Numbered from the stretch's first letter, positions 14,800-25,642 are shown. The stretch is DNA of 64,000 nt from Azolla caroliniana (GCA_043228905.1 JBHGNT010000014.1:20832001-20896000); one strand, 5' to 3'. The notes: generated by a model not told the origin, from the letters alone. Numbers and translations: made by a program.

Positions 14800-15060
14800 A
14801 CATAAATCTGCAGGAAAGTAGGGCTTCGTCTGAGGTCCACCGAAAAACCTTCAGCCACTGCTGCTGCTTCATTTTGTTTCCTTGAGGAGAGAGAGAGAGA
14901 GAGAGGTGTGATCAGCAACGCGAGGCAAGGCTAAGACGAAGGAAGAAATCTAAAAAGAAGAAAGCGAAGGGAAGAAATATGGCGCCTTCCATTTTCAAAA
15001 TTTCCACACACTCCCAAGTTCCAACTTTCTCTCTCTCTCTCTCTAAGTCTGTATGTGGGC
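14746..15060 (-). promoter_or_regulatory. 5' leader and proximal promoter of the WD40 gene
   Basis: Upstream of the ATG the sense (minus) strand has several CT tracts (forward GA at about 14771-14797 and 14890-14905; another lies in intron 1 at about 14666-14688). A GGCGCC-containing site lies at about 14980. No clear TATA box was seen. The CT tracts probably belong to the 5' UTR. Confidence 0.45.
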
Positions 15061-15186
15061 GCGTCTGTACGTTCTTTTAACTGATTTATGTCCGGACTGA
15101 CATGTCAATGTAGGACGAAACAAATATGTAAGAGCTGCCCATTTCCTTTTCGTCCAGTGATAAGAGATGCGGAACGAAGAGAGCGA

Positions 15187-15210
15187 GAGAGATAGATAGA
15201 TAGATAGATT
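15187..15210. repeat. (GATA)n short microsatellite
   Basis: Several tandem GATA units. Confidence 0.8.
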
Positions 15211-15377
15211 ATATTATCGTCTTCAGAGGTCAAATATGACCTATGAGACCAAAAATATTACATTTCACGTGATACGTGTGAAAGTGAGTAGTGACTCTCG
15301 ATGTTCAAGAACTTTACCAATGAATGTTGCAATCGAGAGTGCACATTGTGGTTGTGAGAGGAATTCATGCAAAGATT

Positions 15378-15378
<1 letters not shown>

Positions 15379-15415
<37 letters not shown>
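15379..15415. repeat. (GA)n microsatellite
   Basis: Uninterrupted GA tract immediately 5' of the SINE-like repeat. Confidence 0.9.
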
Positions 15416-15417
<2 letters not shown>

Positions 15418-15423
15418 AGGCCC

Positions 15424-15850
15424 AGATGGATGTAGCTCAGTTGGTAAGGTTGCCCAATGGAGACCAGGTGGTCATGGGTTCAACCCCTACATTCCACATA
15501 GGTATTTAGAGAATTAAAAGTATATGAAGTATATAATAGAGAGGTGAGGAAATTGGGTTTCAAACCCATGACGTAGTGCTTGTAGTGTTAACAACCTACC
15601 ATTAGGGTAAGGTAATTATGAGAAAAAAGAAGAAGAGAAAGAGACTAGATCCTTGATAAGGTTGCCCAATGGAGACCAGGAGGTCATGGGTTTAGCCCCT
15701 ACATTCCATAGTGGCATCTAGTGAATTAAGAGATAGAGATATGTATGAAGTACATATGTAATAGAGATGTGAGTAAAATTAGGTTTTGAACCCAAGTTAT
15801 AGTGACTTGTAGTGTAACAACTTATCGATACAATAAGCTAATTACAATAA
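15424..15850 (+). repeat. Two tandem SINE-like tRNA-derived repeats
   Basis: Unit 1 (15424-15620) begins with a tRNA-like head: box A TAGCTCAGTTGG, box B GGGTTCAACCCC, and complementary ends GGATGTA / TACATTC. Unit 2 (about 15645-15850) repeats the same body (GGTTGCCCAATGGAGACCAG, then GTCATGGGTTTAGCCCC) with its 5' end degraded. In both, the 3' part carries a second tRNA-like pair of boxes on the opposite strand (minus: GGTTGTTAACACTACAAG, then GGGTTTGAAACCC). Cloverleaf folding is incomplete, so I do not call a functional tRNA. Family not identified. Confidence 0.5.
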
Positions 15851-16684
15851 AAAAAGAGAGAGAAATGAAGTAGTCATTGTTATGTAATTACCGATATTGC
15901 TTCCTACTTGGTACCAACTCATCTAATACGATGTGTACTTGGGATTTTTATGTGCACATGCATGTTTATGTATTATATGCATATATGAGCTTGTGTGTGT
16001 GTGTGTTTCCGTAGGATTAAAAAGCAAAACAAATGGGAGGAAGTATTAGTCAAGCAACCATAGGTTTGCTTGATGAAGAAACTTGTTGGGGTCTTAACAA
16101 GAGAACATTTGTGTTCTCTTGTGGAGGGCCTTCATGGGTTTGGATAAGCTCCGTAATGTAAAATTGCTTGAGAAACACTATTTCAAGTAGTGAGTTGACA
16201 AGTATCTCACTTGATCCTCCACAAGAGAATGATTTTGTTTTGTCGTGATGAGTTCTCACGCATCGGGCCTTTATAGGAGACCCAAATAGATTAATTGGAG
16301 GAAGGTTTATAAAAGCTCGTGAATAATAAACAACAATATCCCAGTCTAAACATAATCATATAGGAGTTAAGACCATGTACATGGGGCGAAAGCAAGATAA
16401 GAGAAAAAGAGTTGGATCGTATTCTTCATTTGGTTTCACGAGTCTATGATCGACAACCATGTCGCTTTGGTTGTAGTAGTTCTCCCACATGCTCTAGTGA
16501 TTCACAATCCATGACATTCGTTTTAGGCATGGGAAATCAATTGGCTCCTAAAAGATGCCACTTAAGCTTGCACTCAAAGAACAAAAGGAATAAGAAATGA
16601 TGACACAAGTTAAGGTGAAGCCATATTGTTGGGAAATTGACAATGGTTGCATGAGAAAAAAGTAGGGTTTGGTGTCACAATACA
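15851..16684. other. Intergenic, nothing recognised
   Basis: AT-rich sequence with a (GT)n tract near 15995 and a palindrome CAAGAGAACA/TGTTCTCTTG around 16099-16122. No domain-bearing frame. It may be repeat-derived. Confidence 0.5.
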
Positions 16685-16790
16685 GTGACATAAGATATAT
16701 AGTTGATGAGGATTGAACCTACAACCTCACGTCATGCTCAACCATTCTGATATATACTTGATCTATCGTGAAGGCATAATGATGGGCCAT
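16685..16790 (-). repeat. Possible single SINE-like tRNA-derived relic
   Basis: On the minus strand AGAATGGTTGAGCATGACG is followed by GTAGGTTCAATCC, resembling Pol III A and B boxes about 25 nt apart. No tail or target duplication was identified. Confidence 0.3.
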
Positions 16791-17223
16791 ATATTTGTTG
16801 TTGTGAAGATTTCGGGCTACGGTGAGAAAACCGGATGGAATGGGCAAAGTCGTCGATGTGCACATGTACATTAGGAAATGTATATAAAATAATAGGGGAT
16901 ATTTATCCCACCTTGTAACGTCCTCCCCTCCTTGGACTATAAAAGGAGGGTATACCACTTAGATCTAGGGTTGGTAGTTTTCTCTTTTTCTTATTTTCCT
17001 TAGGGTTTCATTTAGGTCTTCTTCTTCGTCATCATGGGGGTTGGGTTTCTCTTTTTGAGTGGAGTCTTGTTAGTTCGTATAGTAGGGTTTGGTGTTTCCT
17101 TTCTGTGAGGGTTGCGTGGTTCTGAGTTCGTGTGCTTTGAAGGTTCCAGTTCCGATTCTGCTTCTGTCTCTGGCGCAAGACCCCACTTGGCGCGATAATC
17201 AACCATATAATCCATCCATTTAC
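16791..17223. promoter_or_regulatory. TATA-containing sequence left of gypsy D remnant
   Basis: ACTATAAAAGGAGGG at about 16937 is a good plant TATA box, followed by a pyrimidine-rich stretch. It could be part of an old LTR or leader. It does not match the 3' LTR of D at 62268-62657 as far as I can see, so its owner is unknown. Confidence 0.3.
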
Positions 17224-17224
17224 T

Positions 17225-17823
17225 GTTTTAACGAATCACAAATCCGTGCAATACTTTGAAAGGCAAGATGGGCGGAGTTGATGCAATACTTTGATTTCGA
17301 AATTAGATATCGAAAAGGGGCTTTGAATTCCGTTGTAGATGCCTTGAGTCGTATTCCAAAAATTAATGCCCTAAGTTTCGTGGAATTTAACAATGACTTA
17401 TATGATTTAATCCGGGGTAAACAAAAATACCTTGATGACAGAACATTTTCGAAGTTCTGTAAGAGAGCTGAAACAGATATTGACGTCGATCTGGAACCAC
17501 ATCTACCCCGAAGAACCTTTATTGTGTTGCATATGGGTTATTGTACCGCAATAGTAAGGTTTGCATACCACACACAAAGGACATCAAGAATAAAATTCTG
17601 TATGAATGTCATGATGCCCCTTATGTTGGTCATCCAAGCGTGCAAAGAACATTAGCTTTGATTAAAGCTAGGTTTTTCTGGCCCAAAATGAAGCCTGAGG
17701 TAGAGTCCTATGTCATTCGATGTCCACAATGTCAGGTCATTAAGGTTGAGCAACAGAAAAAGCTGGCTTATTGCAACCTCTCAATATTCCAGCTAAAAAG
17801 TGGCAAAGTATATCCATGGATTT
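17225..17823 (+). pseudogene. Ty3/gypsy chromovirus D, RNase H end to integrase start (5' fragment)
   Basis: The frame reads TNHKSVQYF with a small gap, then FDFEIRYRKGALNSVVDALSR, the end of a gypsy RNase H. It continues into the integrase zinc finger (HDAPYVGHPSV, then CPQCQVIK) after a frameshift near 17540. The reading ends at KWQSISMDF, where copia A inserted, and resumes at 61203. The RT, protease, gag and 5' LTR are missing to the left. The element is dead. Confidence 0.85.
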
Positions 17824-18216
17824 TGTTGAGAATCAAGCTCAACTTGGTCTAGAGTGTGAACTCACCTTGAGAGTGAAGAGATACTCCAACGGTCAAGAGT
17901 CACCATTATGTCACCACTTTGTATTCTAGCATTTAGTATGAGTCATAGAACCATATTTTATGACACATAACTTATGAGCTTTCACATTCCCCATGCTCCT
18001 TGAGTCTTGTAGTTAATGAAGAGAGAGGGTGACTACATAAAGCACCCTCCTCCCACCTTGTATAATGTTGAATCTTTCTCCTTTGTCAATATACTTTTAC
18101 CTTGCGTATTCTCTGTGTTTCTCTCTCTCTCTCTCTCCCTCTCTCTCTTTCTCTTCCACACACACATAACTCACATCTCTTCCACTTCACAAGAATCCAT
18201 CTCTTGATTCTTTACA
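17824..18216 (+). repeat. 5' LTR of copia A
   Basis: TG...CA termini, a (CT)n tract at about 18120-18150 in the leader, and about 95% similarity by eye to the 3' LTR. Confidence 0.9.
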
Positions 18217-18229
18217 TGGTATCAGAGCG
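18217..18229 (+). promoter_or_regulatory. Primer binding site of copia A
   Basis: TGGTATCAGAGCG directly abuts the 5' LTR. It is complementary to the 3' end of initiator tRNA-Met, as usual for plant copia elements. Confidence 0.9.
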
Positions 18230-18635
18230 ATTTGGTAGCTCGATCTAGCCCATTCGCCTCATCGTGATCGTGTGTTGTGCTCTACGTCGATGACCAAGAA
18301 CCAGCTCATCGCTATCGTAGCTTCGCTACATAGCTCGCATTCGAAGAGAGAAGAAGAAGAAGTATCGACATAATTGTAAACGTGAGTGTTTGCGGAAGCG
18401 TAAAACAGAGAACAACAGAGAGAGAGAGAGAGAGAGCAGAACGTAATTTCAAAATTATATCAAGACTCTGTATCCACACTGTGCTAAGTAGCACTATTTA
18501 TACAAGTCCTCTTGGGACTGACAGAAGTACCATGTACTTCAATGCTCACACGAGCATCTGACACTTACTACGAGACTATAACTACCTAGTAGTCTATCCT
18601 ATACTAGGCTTCTGATTGGACTGCTGGTTACGGAT

Positions 18636-18905
18636 TGACGGGAACTCAAGGCTCCTTATGTCCAACGCTCAGCCACAACCGAGCGTCTTTTTATACACAG
18701 AAAAACGGGAAACAAATGCACGACACAAAGGAGAGAAATTACACAGGAGGTTTATGTGGAAAACCCCAAACTAGGGAAAAAACCACGGCAGCCCACAGGC
18801 TGCAAACTGTCACTATGTAATAATGTACAAAACAGTGAGTTCACGGAGGCAACGACCTCGTGCTCACGATCTTCGCCACAGGCGGCGGTTACAACAGAGG
18901 CAACG

Positions 18906-18956
<51 letters not shown>

Positions 18957-19541
18957 TACATAGTTACGTGCTGACTCTTCTTCTTGCACCAACAAGAAAA
19001 ATAATGACAACAACCACTAAAAAAGCTTGCCCTAAGTCATATTTATACTAATATGACTTTTCGGCTATTTACAAATGTAGCCTCGATGGGCTCTCAGAAA
19101 CATATTTACGAATATGTCTCTTCCTCCGGTTCGCACCGGGTCTACGTCATCCGGCTCTCCGTAGCCGGGTACTCCTCATCCGGTTCACACCGGGCCTGCA
19201 CCATTCGACTCTTCGTAGCCGAGTACTCCTCATCCGGTCTTCACCGGGTCTGCATCATCCGGCTCTCCGTAGCCGGGTACTCCTCATCCGGTCTTCACCG
19301 GGTCTGCATCATTGGGCTCTCCGTAGCCGGGTACTCCTCATCCGGTCTTCACCGGGTCTGCATCATCCGGCTCTCCGTAGCCAAGTACTCCTCATCCGGT
19401 CTTCATCGGGTCTGCATCATCCGGCTCTCCGTAGCCGAGTACTCCTCATCCGGTATCGGCCTCAGCCTATCGGCCTCGACCGAGTTTGTTCATCGACACT
19501 GTTCTTCTCCCTTCCCATCCGGAGGGACCTGTCTCCCAACA
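18636..19541. mobile_element. Solo LTR H inside the LTR of B
   Basis: 906 bp beginning TGACGGG and ending CCAACA, flanked by CGGAT (18631-18635 and 19542-19546). No internal coding region. It contains a (CT)n tract (about 18908-18953) and a 54-bp tandem array. The sequence GGGGTTTTCCACAT on the minus strand resembles plant LTR U5 regions, so minus orientation is likely but not proven. Confidence 0.75.
19117..19455. repeat. 54-bp tandem repeat array in solo LTR H
   Basis: ACTCCTCATCCGG recurs at 19171, 19225, 19279, 19333, 19387 and 19441, exactly 54 bp apart, with a diverged first unit from about 19117. Each unit has paired CCGG/CCGGG motifs able to fold. The period is a multiple of three, so one frame reads an 18-residue repeat, which I regard as incidental. 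Confidence 0.9.
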
Positions 19542-19670
19542 CGGATTGCATCCGGCCTCCACTGCTTGTCGATTCGGTTGCTCACCGTCATACCGATCCG
19601 TTTCGCCCAATCCGTCTCGCTTACCGGCTCCGGCTTATTCAGCCGATCCGGCTCCGGTTGAGCTTGCCGC

Positions 19671-21036
19671 TCAACACTCCCCCTCAAGCTCAACCTGAGG
19701 TGGGGTCGTAGTGTCGACCTCTGTGGCAGTCGGTTCTTCCAACCGACTTCTCCTGGCGTCACTCCGCCTTGCTTGCGCTCCTCGTCCGGTCCGGTTCCGT
19801 TTGCCGCGACCCCTTTGGTTCTGCGCGCCTCGACCCTCTCGGTCGGCATGTCTGCTCAATAGGCCCATCTCAGCACTCACGTTGCTGTGACTCCGACGCT
19901 TGCCGATCCGTCGGTTCTCCCACGATGGCATCGACTTCCACTGTGTCCGTGTCCCCTTGGCCTTTAGTCGATCCGACTCATCCGGATCCATCTGTTAATC
20001 CGAGTCAACTGTCTCCGACTCGTTCCAGCTCTTGTTCGAATCGGTACACTCCGATTCGACTTCCGGCTCCAGGCCTCTCACCACATCGGACCACTTCCGA
20101 GTCTTGGCCTTCTCCATGCTTCCCTCGGCTTCTTCAGCCGGTGAACCGAAATCGAATTCTTCATTCGACTCTGTATCATGGTCAGTACCGTCGTGATGAC
20201 CTCCGCACAACATGCACTTCTCTTCCTGAGTGCACAACTCTTCTTCACAGCCGCTTGCTCCGACCTATTCGGATGTGTCGACTTCCTTTGTCGACTTGGC
20301 TTCCTTCATCTTCTTGTCTCCTCTTCTTCCGGCTCTCCTCTTACCGACGGGTTCAACAATTTTTTGGCCTTTGCCTGTTTCGGTAGAGACTTTGCCCTTG
20401 CTTCTCCCCCTCAAGTGCGGCACGTCGAGATGCTGAATACCAAGCATGTTGGTAAAGTGCTGCAACTTGTCCGATCCGAGCGGCTTGGTGAAGATGTCGG
20501 CAACTTGCCGATCCGTATGAACATACCGTAGGTCAACTTCACCGCTCAGGACCCGCTCACGCACGAAGTGGTAGTGCACCTCGATGTGCTTTGTGTGAGC
20601 ATGGAACACAGGGTTCCTGGCGAGCTGCAGGCTACTCATGTTATCGCAGTAAATCGGGATCAGGGTCGGTACCTCGATCCGCAAGTCTCGCAGCAGTCGC
20701 CGAAGCCAAATGGCTTCACAAGTGGCAATGGTAGCGGCCCGGTACTCAGCCTCAGTGCTTGACAAAGCCACTGTGGGCTGCTTCTTGCTGCTCCATGCAA
20801 CGGCCGCGCTACCTATGGAGAACATGTATTCGGAAGTGGAGCGGCGATCAGACGCATCGCCGGCCCAATCAGCATCTGTGTAACCGACAAGCTCTTCGGG
20901 TATACCTCGCCGGTATAGCAAACCCTGGTCCTTAGTGCCGTTGACATACTGTAATATTCGTTGCGCGCACTGAAGGTGCTCCACGGTCGGCTTCTGCATG
21001 AACTGACTTACCATGCCGACCGGATAGCTGATGTCG
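19671..21036 (-). pseudogene. Copia B RNase H plus long C-terminal extension
   Basis: This continues the RT frame after a nonsense codon (CGA to TGA at about 21036). It has the RNase H signatures YTDADWAGD and ALSSTEAEYRAA, then [14 protein letters not shown] and DIFTKPLG. After the usual copia end (PHLRGR) the frame goes on for about 230 residues of charged sequence, with one stop and a small frame change. This extension includes CMLCGGHHDG and ends VELEGEC. The stop TGA lies inside the first six bases of the 3' LTR (TGTTGA, 19676-19671). Confidence 0.8.
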
Positions 21037-21038
21037 GG

Positions 21039-22364
21039 TCAGGTGATGGTTAAGTAGATCAGGCTTCCGACAACCTTTCGGAACCGTTTCTCATTGCAGG
21101 TCGGTCCGGAGTTGGGACGGAGCTTCTGGTTCCGGTCCAGGGGTGTGGAGACAGGTCGGCAATCCGTCATGCCGAACTTATACATCATATTCAACACGTA
21201 ATGTCGTTGTGAGAGCAATATGCCGTCGGGGGTCCGGATCACTTCGATCCCAAGAAAATAATGAAGGTCCCCCAGGTCCTTCATTTCGAATGCGTCCGAC
21301 AACTGGGACTTGAGGCGGTTGATTTCGGGAAGACCCGGTCCGATGATGACTAAATCATCCACATACAAGAGTATACATATCGGACTGTCAGAGCCTTGCC
21401 GGAGGAACAACGAAGAGTCCGACTTAGAGACAGCAAACCCCAGCTTACGCAACCGGTGCATGATCTTCGCGTTCCAAGCTCGGGGAGCTTGCTTCAAGTC
21501 GTAAGGCGACTTCTTCAATCGGCATACCGCCGACTTGTTCATCTCCGATTGAAATTCGGGGGGCTGAGTCATAAAGACTTCTTCTGCAAGCTCTCCTTGA
21601 AGGAAGGCGTTCTTCACATCCATCTGGTGAAGATGCTTCCCGGAACTGCTGTCGGCACACTCATAGTGCCTCCGTTCCTGCTTTTGCCGGCTGCCTCCAT
21701 TGCGTGCCGACCCACCTCTTCCACCACGCCCACGGAACCGATCTGTTCCCGTGTACAACATTCGACTGTCCGGGGATGCACTGGTAGATGCACCGACGTG
21801 GTTCTCCTCTGCAAGGAGCATCGACTGTAAGTCGAAGAATGAGGGGGTATTCTCCCTTGTACACACTGCAGTCCGGAACGCTCCGAACTTGGACGCTAGG
21901 CCTCCGAGACATACCTGCACCATCTCGTCTTCCTCTACGGTAACATTGATAGAGGCGAGCGAGTCGCAGATCTCCTTTATCCAGCCCGTGTAGTCTGCCA
22001 TAGACATGTTCTTCTGTCGAACATTGCTCAACTCCTGTCTGAGTTGCAACTTCTGGGCAGTGGTGCTTGCGGCGAAAACCTTTTTCAGGTTCCCCCAAGC
22101 ATCCTTCAGTGTCTTGGCGTCACGGATGTGGCTGAGCAGCTGATCGCCGACACTGGACGCGAAGCAGTACATCACCCTGCTTGCCGCTTGTTCCCATACC
22201 GGGAAGTCCTTGTGTGCCGAGTCGGGTGCCACATCATTCGCTCCTTCAACATAACTCCAGTACCTGTGTCCAAGCAGGTACTGGTGCATCTTGTAAGACC
22301 AGGATGCGTAGTTGCTCCTGTCGAGCTTCTCCACCGGGAGCGACGTAGCCATGCCTCTATCCAT
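21039..22364 (-). CDS. Copia B gag-RT fusion ORF (441 aa)
   Basis: Residues 1-240 are copia gag (start MDRGMATSLPVEKLDRSNY, UBN2-like region LKKVFAASTTAQKLQLRQEL). At about residue 243 (CADSSSG) the frame joins directly to RT (HQMDVKNAFLQGELAEEVFM). RT then continues through LLYVDDLVIIGPG, the YVDD catalytic motif, to LIYLTIT. Comparison with copia E shows that the zinc knuckle, protease, integrase and first part of RT are deleted in frame. The fused frame is open until the TGA near 21036. Whether it is expressed is unknown. Confidence 0.85.
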   Translation of the reverse strand: MDRGMATSLPVEKLDRSNYASWSYKMHQYLLGHRYWSYVEGANDVAPDSAHKDFPVWEQAASRVMYCFASSVGDQLLSHIRDAKTLKDAWGNLKKVFAASTTAQKLQLRQELSNVRQKNMSMADYTGWIKEICDSLASINVTVEEDEMVQVCLGGLASKFGAFRTAVCTRENTPSFFDLQSMLLAEENHVGASTSASPDSRMLYTGTDRFRGRGGRGGSARNGGSRQKQERRHYECADSSSGKHLHQMDVKNAFLQGELAEEVFMTQPPEFQSEMNKSAVCRLKKSPYDLKQAPRAWNAKIMHRLRKLGFAVSKSDSSLFLRQGSDSPICILLYVDDLVIIGPGLPEINRLKSQLSDAFEMKDLGDLHYFLGIEVIRTPDGILLSQRHYVLNMMYKFGMTDCRPVSTPLDRNQKLRPNSGPTCNEKRFRKVVGSLIYLTIT

Positions 22365-22458
22365 GTCTTCTACTGTGTCTGTTTTCGACCTGTTAGGGTT
22401 TTCTTCTCAAGAGTAAATGTCTGCAACAGAGGTTCTCAACCCTCGCGCTCTGATACCA

Positions 22459-22498
22459 TGTAAACGTGAGTGTTTGCGGAAGCGTAAAACAGAGAACA

Positions 22499-22549
<51 letters not shown>

Positions 22550-22877
22550 AGAACGTAATTTCAAAATTATATCAAGACTCTGTATCCACACTGGGCTAAG
22601 TAGCACTATTTATACAAGTCCTCTTGGGACTGACAGAAGTACCATGTACTTCAATGCTCACACGAGCATCTGACACTTACTACGAGACTATAGCTACCTA
22701 GTAGTCTATCCTATACTAGGCTTCCGATTGGACTGCCGGTTACGGATTGCACCCAGCCTCCACTGCTTGCCGGTTCGGTTGCTCACCGTCATACCGATCC
22801 GTTTCGCCCGATCCGTCTCGCTTACCGGCTCCGGCTTATTCAGCCGATCCGGCTCCGGTTGAGCTTGCCGCTCAACA
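22459..22877 (-). repeat. 5' LTR of copia B
   Basis: Lies directly after the primer site on the minus strand. Sense-strand (CT)n tract. Ends CTCAACA against the ATAAT duplication. A second copy within repeat U is at 27575-28011. Confidence 0.9.
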
Positions 22878-22880
22878 ATA

Positions 22881-24705
22881 ATGAATACTCAAATGGGGAG
22901 CGCTCTCCCTACCGAGAAGTTGGATCGAAACAACTTCGCATATTGGGAGTACAAGATGCACCAATACCTTGTCAAACAAGGCTATTGGAGCTACATCAAA
23001 GGAGCGCATGAAGACCGACCCGCCGAAGCGGCTCCCGGATACACGACATGGGAGTAAGCCGCAAGCCGCGTGATGTATTGTTTGGCGACATGTGTTCACG
23101 ACCACATGCTCGGTTATATTCGAGAAGCCAAGATGCTGAAGGAAGCGTGGGAAAATCTACAAAAGATTTTCGCCGCCAACACGACCGCGAGGAAGCTTCA
23201 ACTCCGCCAAGAGTTGAACAACATTCAACAAAAGGACATGTCCATCACGACATACACCATGAAGATAAGGAGCTTTACGACTCGCTCGGCTTAATAAGCG
23301 TAAGTATAGATGATGATGAGATGGTGCAAATATGCCTCGGCGGCCTCGCACCACGGTTCGGCGCGATGCGAACCGCCGTTCTAGCACGGGAGAAATCTCC
23401 CTCCTTCTTCGAGCTCCAATCAATGCTATTGGTCGAAGAAAACCACATGTGTACAAGGAGCAATGAGTCGGAAGGCCACATGCTCTACACGCACTCTAAT
23501 GGAGGAAGAGGATGCGGACGAGCGAGAGGCCGATTCGGCCAAGGACAAGGCGGACGAGGTCCGACCTACGACAACAAATCCCAATTTCGGCCGCAAAATG
23601 GAGGCCAACGAGGAACCTTCGCAAGAAGGGGGAGCTTCCACTCCGGCCCGAGCCGTCAAAACGCAACCGAATGCAGATATTGCGGAAAGCTCGGCCACCA
23701 CGAAGAAGAGTGCCAAAAGAAGATGCGTGAATCAGCTTCCATAAGCCGACAACTCACGAATTACGCACAACACTCCGACTACGAAGATCGTGGCGGAATG
23801 TATGCGCACAACTCCAACCGTGGCGGAATGTTCATGATGAAACATTGAGCAAACTCTATGTCGGCCGCTACCTCAACTAGTGCCTCCGGTCCGGAAGGCG
23901 TATGGTTCGTCGATTCTGGTGCCTCGAACCATATGACATCGCATCAAGAATGGTTCCGAGAACTTCAAAAGCCGGAACGACCCGGCTTTGTCGAAACCGG
24001 AGACGACACTACGCACCCGATTCGGCACATTGGCAATGTTCCGTTCGGAAAAGAAGGTAAGCAAAATTACATTAAAAATGTCTTGCATGTACCTACCATT
24101 ACGAAGAATTTGGTCTCCGTCAGCCAAATTGTAGAGCAAGGGATGCAAGTTCGATTTAATCAAGGCGGTTGCTTCATCGAAAAAGAGGGCCGACTCATCG
24201 CACGCGGACGAAGAGAGGGCCGGATGTTTATTCTTGATTCACGCGAGATGAAATCCGCCATGTTCGCGAACAACACGAAAGCCGACTCCGACATAGAGTT
24301 ATGGCACAAGCGAATCGGCCACATCAATCTCAACAAACTCAAAGGAATGAAATCGAAAGGAGTCGTCATCGGACTCCCGACATTCAAAGAGAAGGAGATT
24401 GAAGGTGCATGCGAAGCGTGCCAATTCGGCAAGCAACACCGACACCCATTCCCGAAAGAGCGGAACGTGAGCAAATGTCTACTCGACGTAGTCCGTTCCG
24501 ACGTATGGGGACCGGCGTAGACGGCTACATTCGGCGGATGCCGATATTACGTGCTCTTCATCGACGACTTCTCTAGGCACACTTGGATCTACCCGATGCG
24601 GCAAAAGAGCGAAGTGTTCGGACACTTCCAAAATTTCAAGAATGAAGTCGAGAAAGCCACGGCCCGACATGTACGATGCCTTCGATCGGATGGCGGCAAG
24701 GAGTA
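22881..24705 (+). pseudogene. Copia A gag, protease and integrase start (copy 1)
   Basis: Gag starts at ATG 22881 (MNTQMGSALPTEKLDR). It is broken by a TAA near 23055 and a frameshift near 23290. The zinc knuckle CRYCGKLGHHEEEC lies near 23670. Protease follows (VWFVDSGASNHMTSH, about 23900), then GAG-pre-integrase (ELWHKRIGHINLNKLKG) and the integrase core (FIDDFSRHTWIYPM). The reading stops at DGGKEY where C inserted, and continues at 34096. Stops at about 23846 and 24518 also break it. Confidence 0.88.
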
Positions 24706-25164
24706 TGTTGAGAGACAAGCTCAACATCGGCCGGATCGGCTGAAGAAGCCGAGGACCGGATCGGTTGGGACTGATCGGTTAGGCCGAATGCGTAAACCGG
24801 TACGCAGACCGGTGCGTAGGTAGGACCGGATCGGTGCGTAAACCGGGAGGCCATTAGGAAAGATATTCCGTGAGGAATATATTTGGGAGTTAGTGTAGGA
24901 GCTCTTACTGAGCATTGAAGTACTGTCAGTACTTCGGTCAGTCCTTCTAGGACTTGTATAAAAGTGTTCATTGAACACACATATGTATAGAGTGTGGTGA
25001 ATAGAGATTGAGTACTTTTGTTGAATATAGTTCTTGTCTTCTCTCTCTCTCTCACTCTCTCTGTCTCTCCCGCGTATACTGCGTAAGCTCAAGCTCTCCA
25101 TTAAACCTGAGTTTTCTTCCTTCTGTTCGGTCTTCATACTTGCTTCCGCACGTTACTTTTTACA
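24706..25164 (+). repeat. 5' LTR of copia C (copy 1)
   Basis: 459 bp with a (CT)n leader tract near 25040-25070. The iMet primer site TGGTATCAGAGCG follows at 25165. Confidence 0.9.
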
Positions 25165-25642
25165 TGGTATCAGAGCGCGAGGGTTGAGAACCTCTCTGCA
25201 GCCGACACAACTTGACGAAGAAGAACAAGAAGAACGATGGATAGAGGCATGGCGAGCTCGCTTCCAACAGAGAAGCTCAACAGAACCAACTACGCGTCTT
25301 GGTCCTACAAGATGCACTAGTACCTACTCGGGCACGACTACTGGAGCTATGTCGAAGGAGCTAATGACGTGGCACCCGAATCGACACATAGAGACTTACC
25401 AATTATTGCTATGACCGTAGGATCGTGACAAGGAGTGCGAGCGAACTAGCACAACTATTGAGATGATATGGGAAGAGTAAGAAAAGAAATAAAGCAATGA
25501 TGCAAGTGAAACTAAGGTGAGTAGGATTAGAGGTGACCAAGAGTAAAAGAGAATGAGAGAATGAGATGAAAGAAGAAGAGAAGAAGAGAAGAGTGAGTGA
25601 GAAAAGAGAAAAGAGAAAAGCTTAAGAAATTTTCATTAGAAA

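Larger units (their letters stand above)
18375..19676 (-). repeat. 3' LTR of copia B, split by solo LTR H
   Basis: 18375-18635 and 19547-19676 match the 5' LTR of B at 22459-22877. The intervening 906 bp are solo LTR H plus one copy of its target duplication. Confidence 0.88.
18375..22877 (-). mobile_element. Ty1/copia element B, internally deleted
   Basis: A minus-strand element between 5-bp duplications ATAAT (18370-18374 and 22878-22882). LTRs are 18375-19676 (interrupted by solo LTR H) and 22459-22877. The primer site lies at 22447-22458 (reverse of TGGTATCAGAGC). It landed two bases before the gag ATG of copia A. It lacks protease, integrase and the 5' part of RT, so it is non-autonomous. 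Confidence 0.9.
22373..25400. repeat. 3.03-kb direct repeat U, copy 1
   Basis: Contains the 5' leader and LTR of B, copia A gag to integrase, and the C 5' LTR and gag start. It matches 27489-30534 base for base as far as I checked, apart from an 18-bp length difference in the (GA)n tract (22503-22548 versus 27619-27682). It ends at GAGACTTACC, where insert X begins. Confidence 0.95.

Noticed and set aside
15424-15498. Genuine tRNA gene
   Set aside because: A and B boxes and the acceptor ends fit, but the D and T stems do not fold properly and a second related copy lies beside it, so a SINE is more likely.
19117-19455. CRISPR-like array
   Set aside because: Units are contiguous 54-bp tandem repeats without unique spacers, in a eukaryotic LTR.
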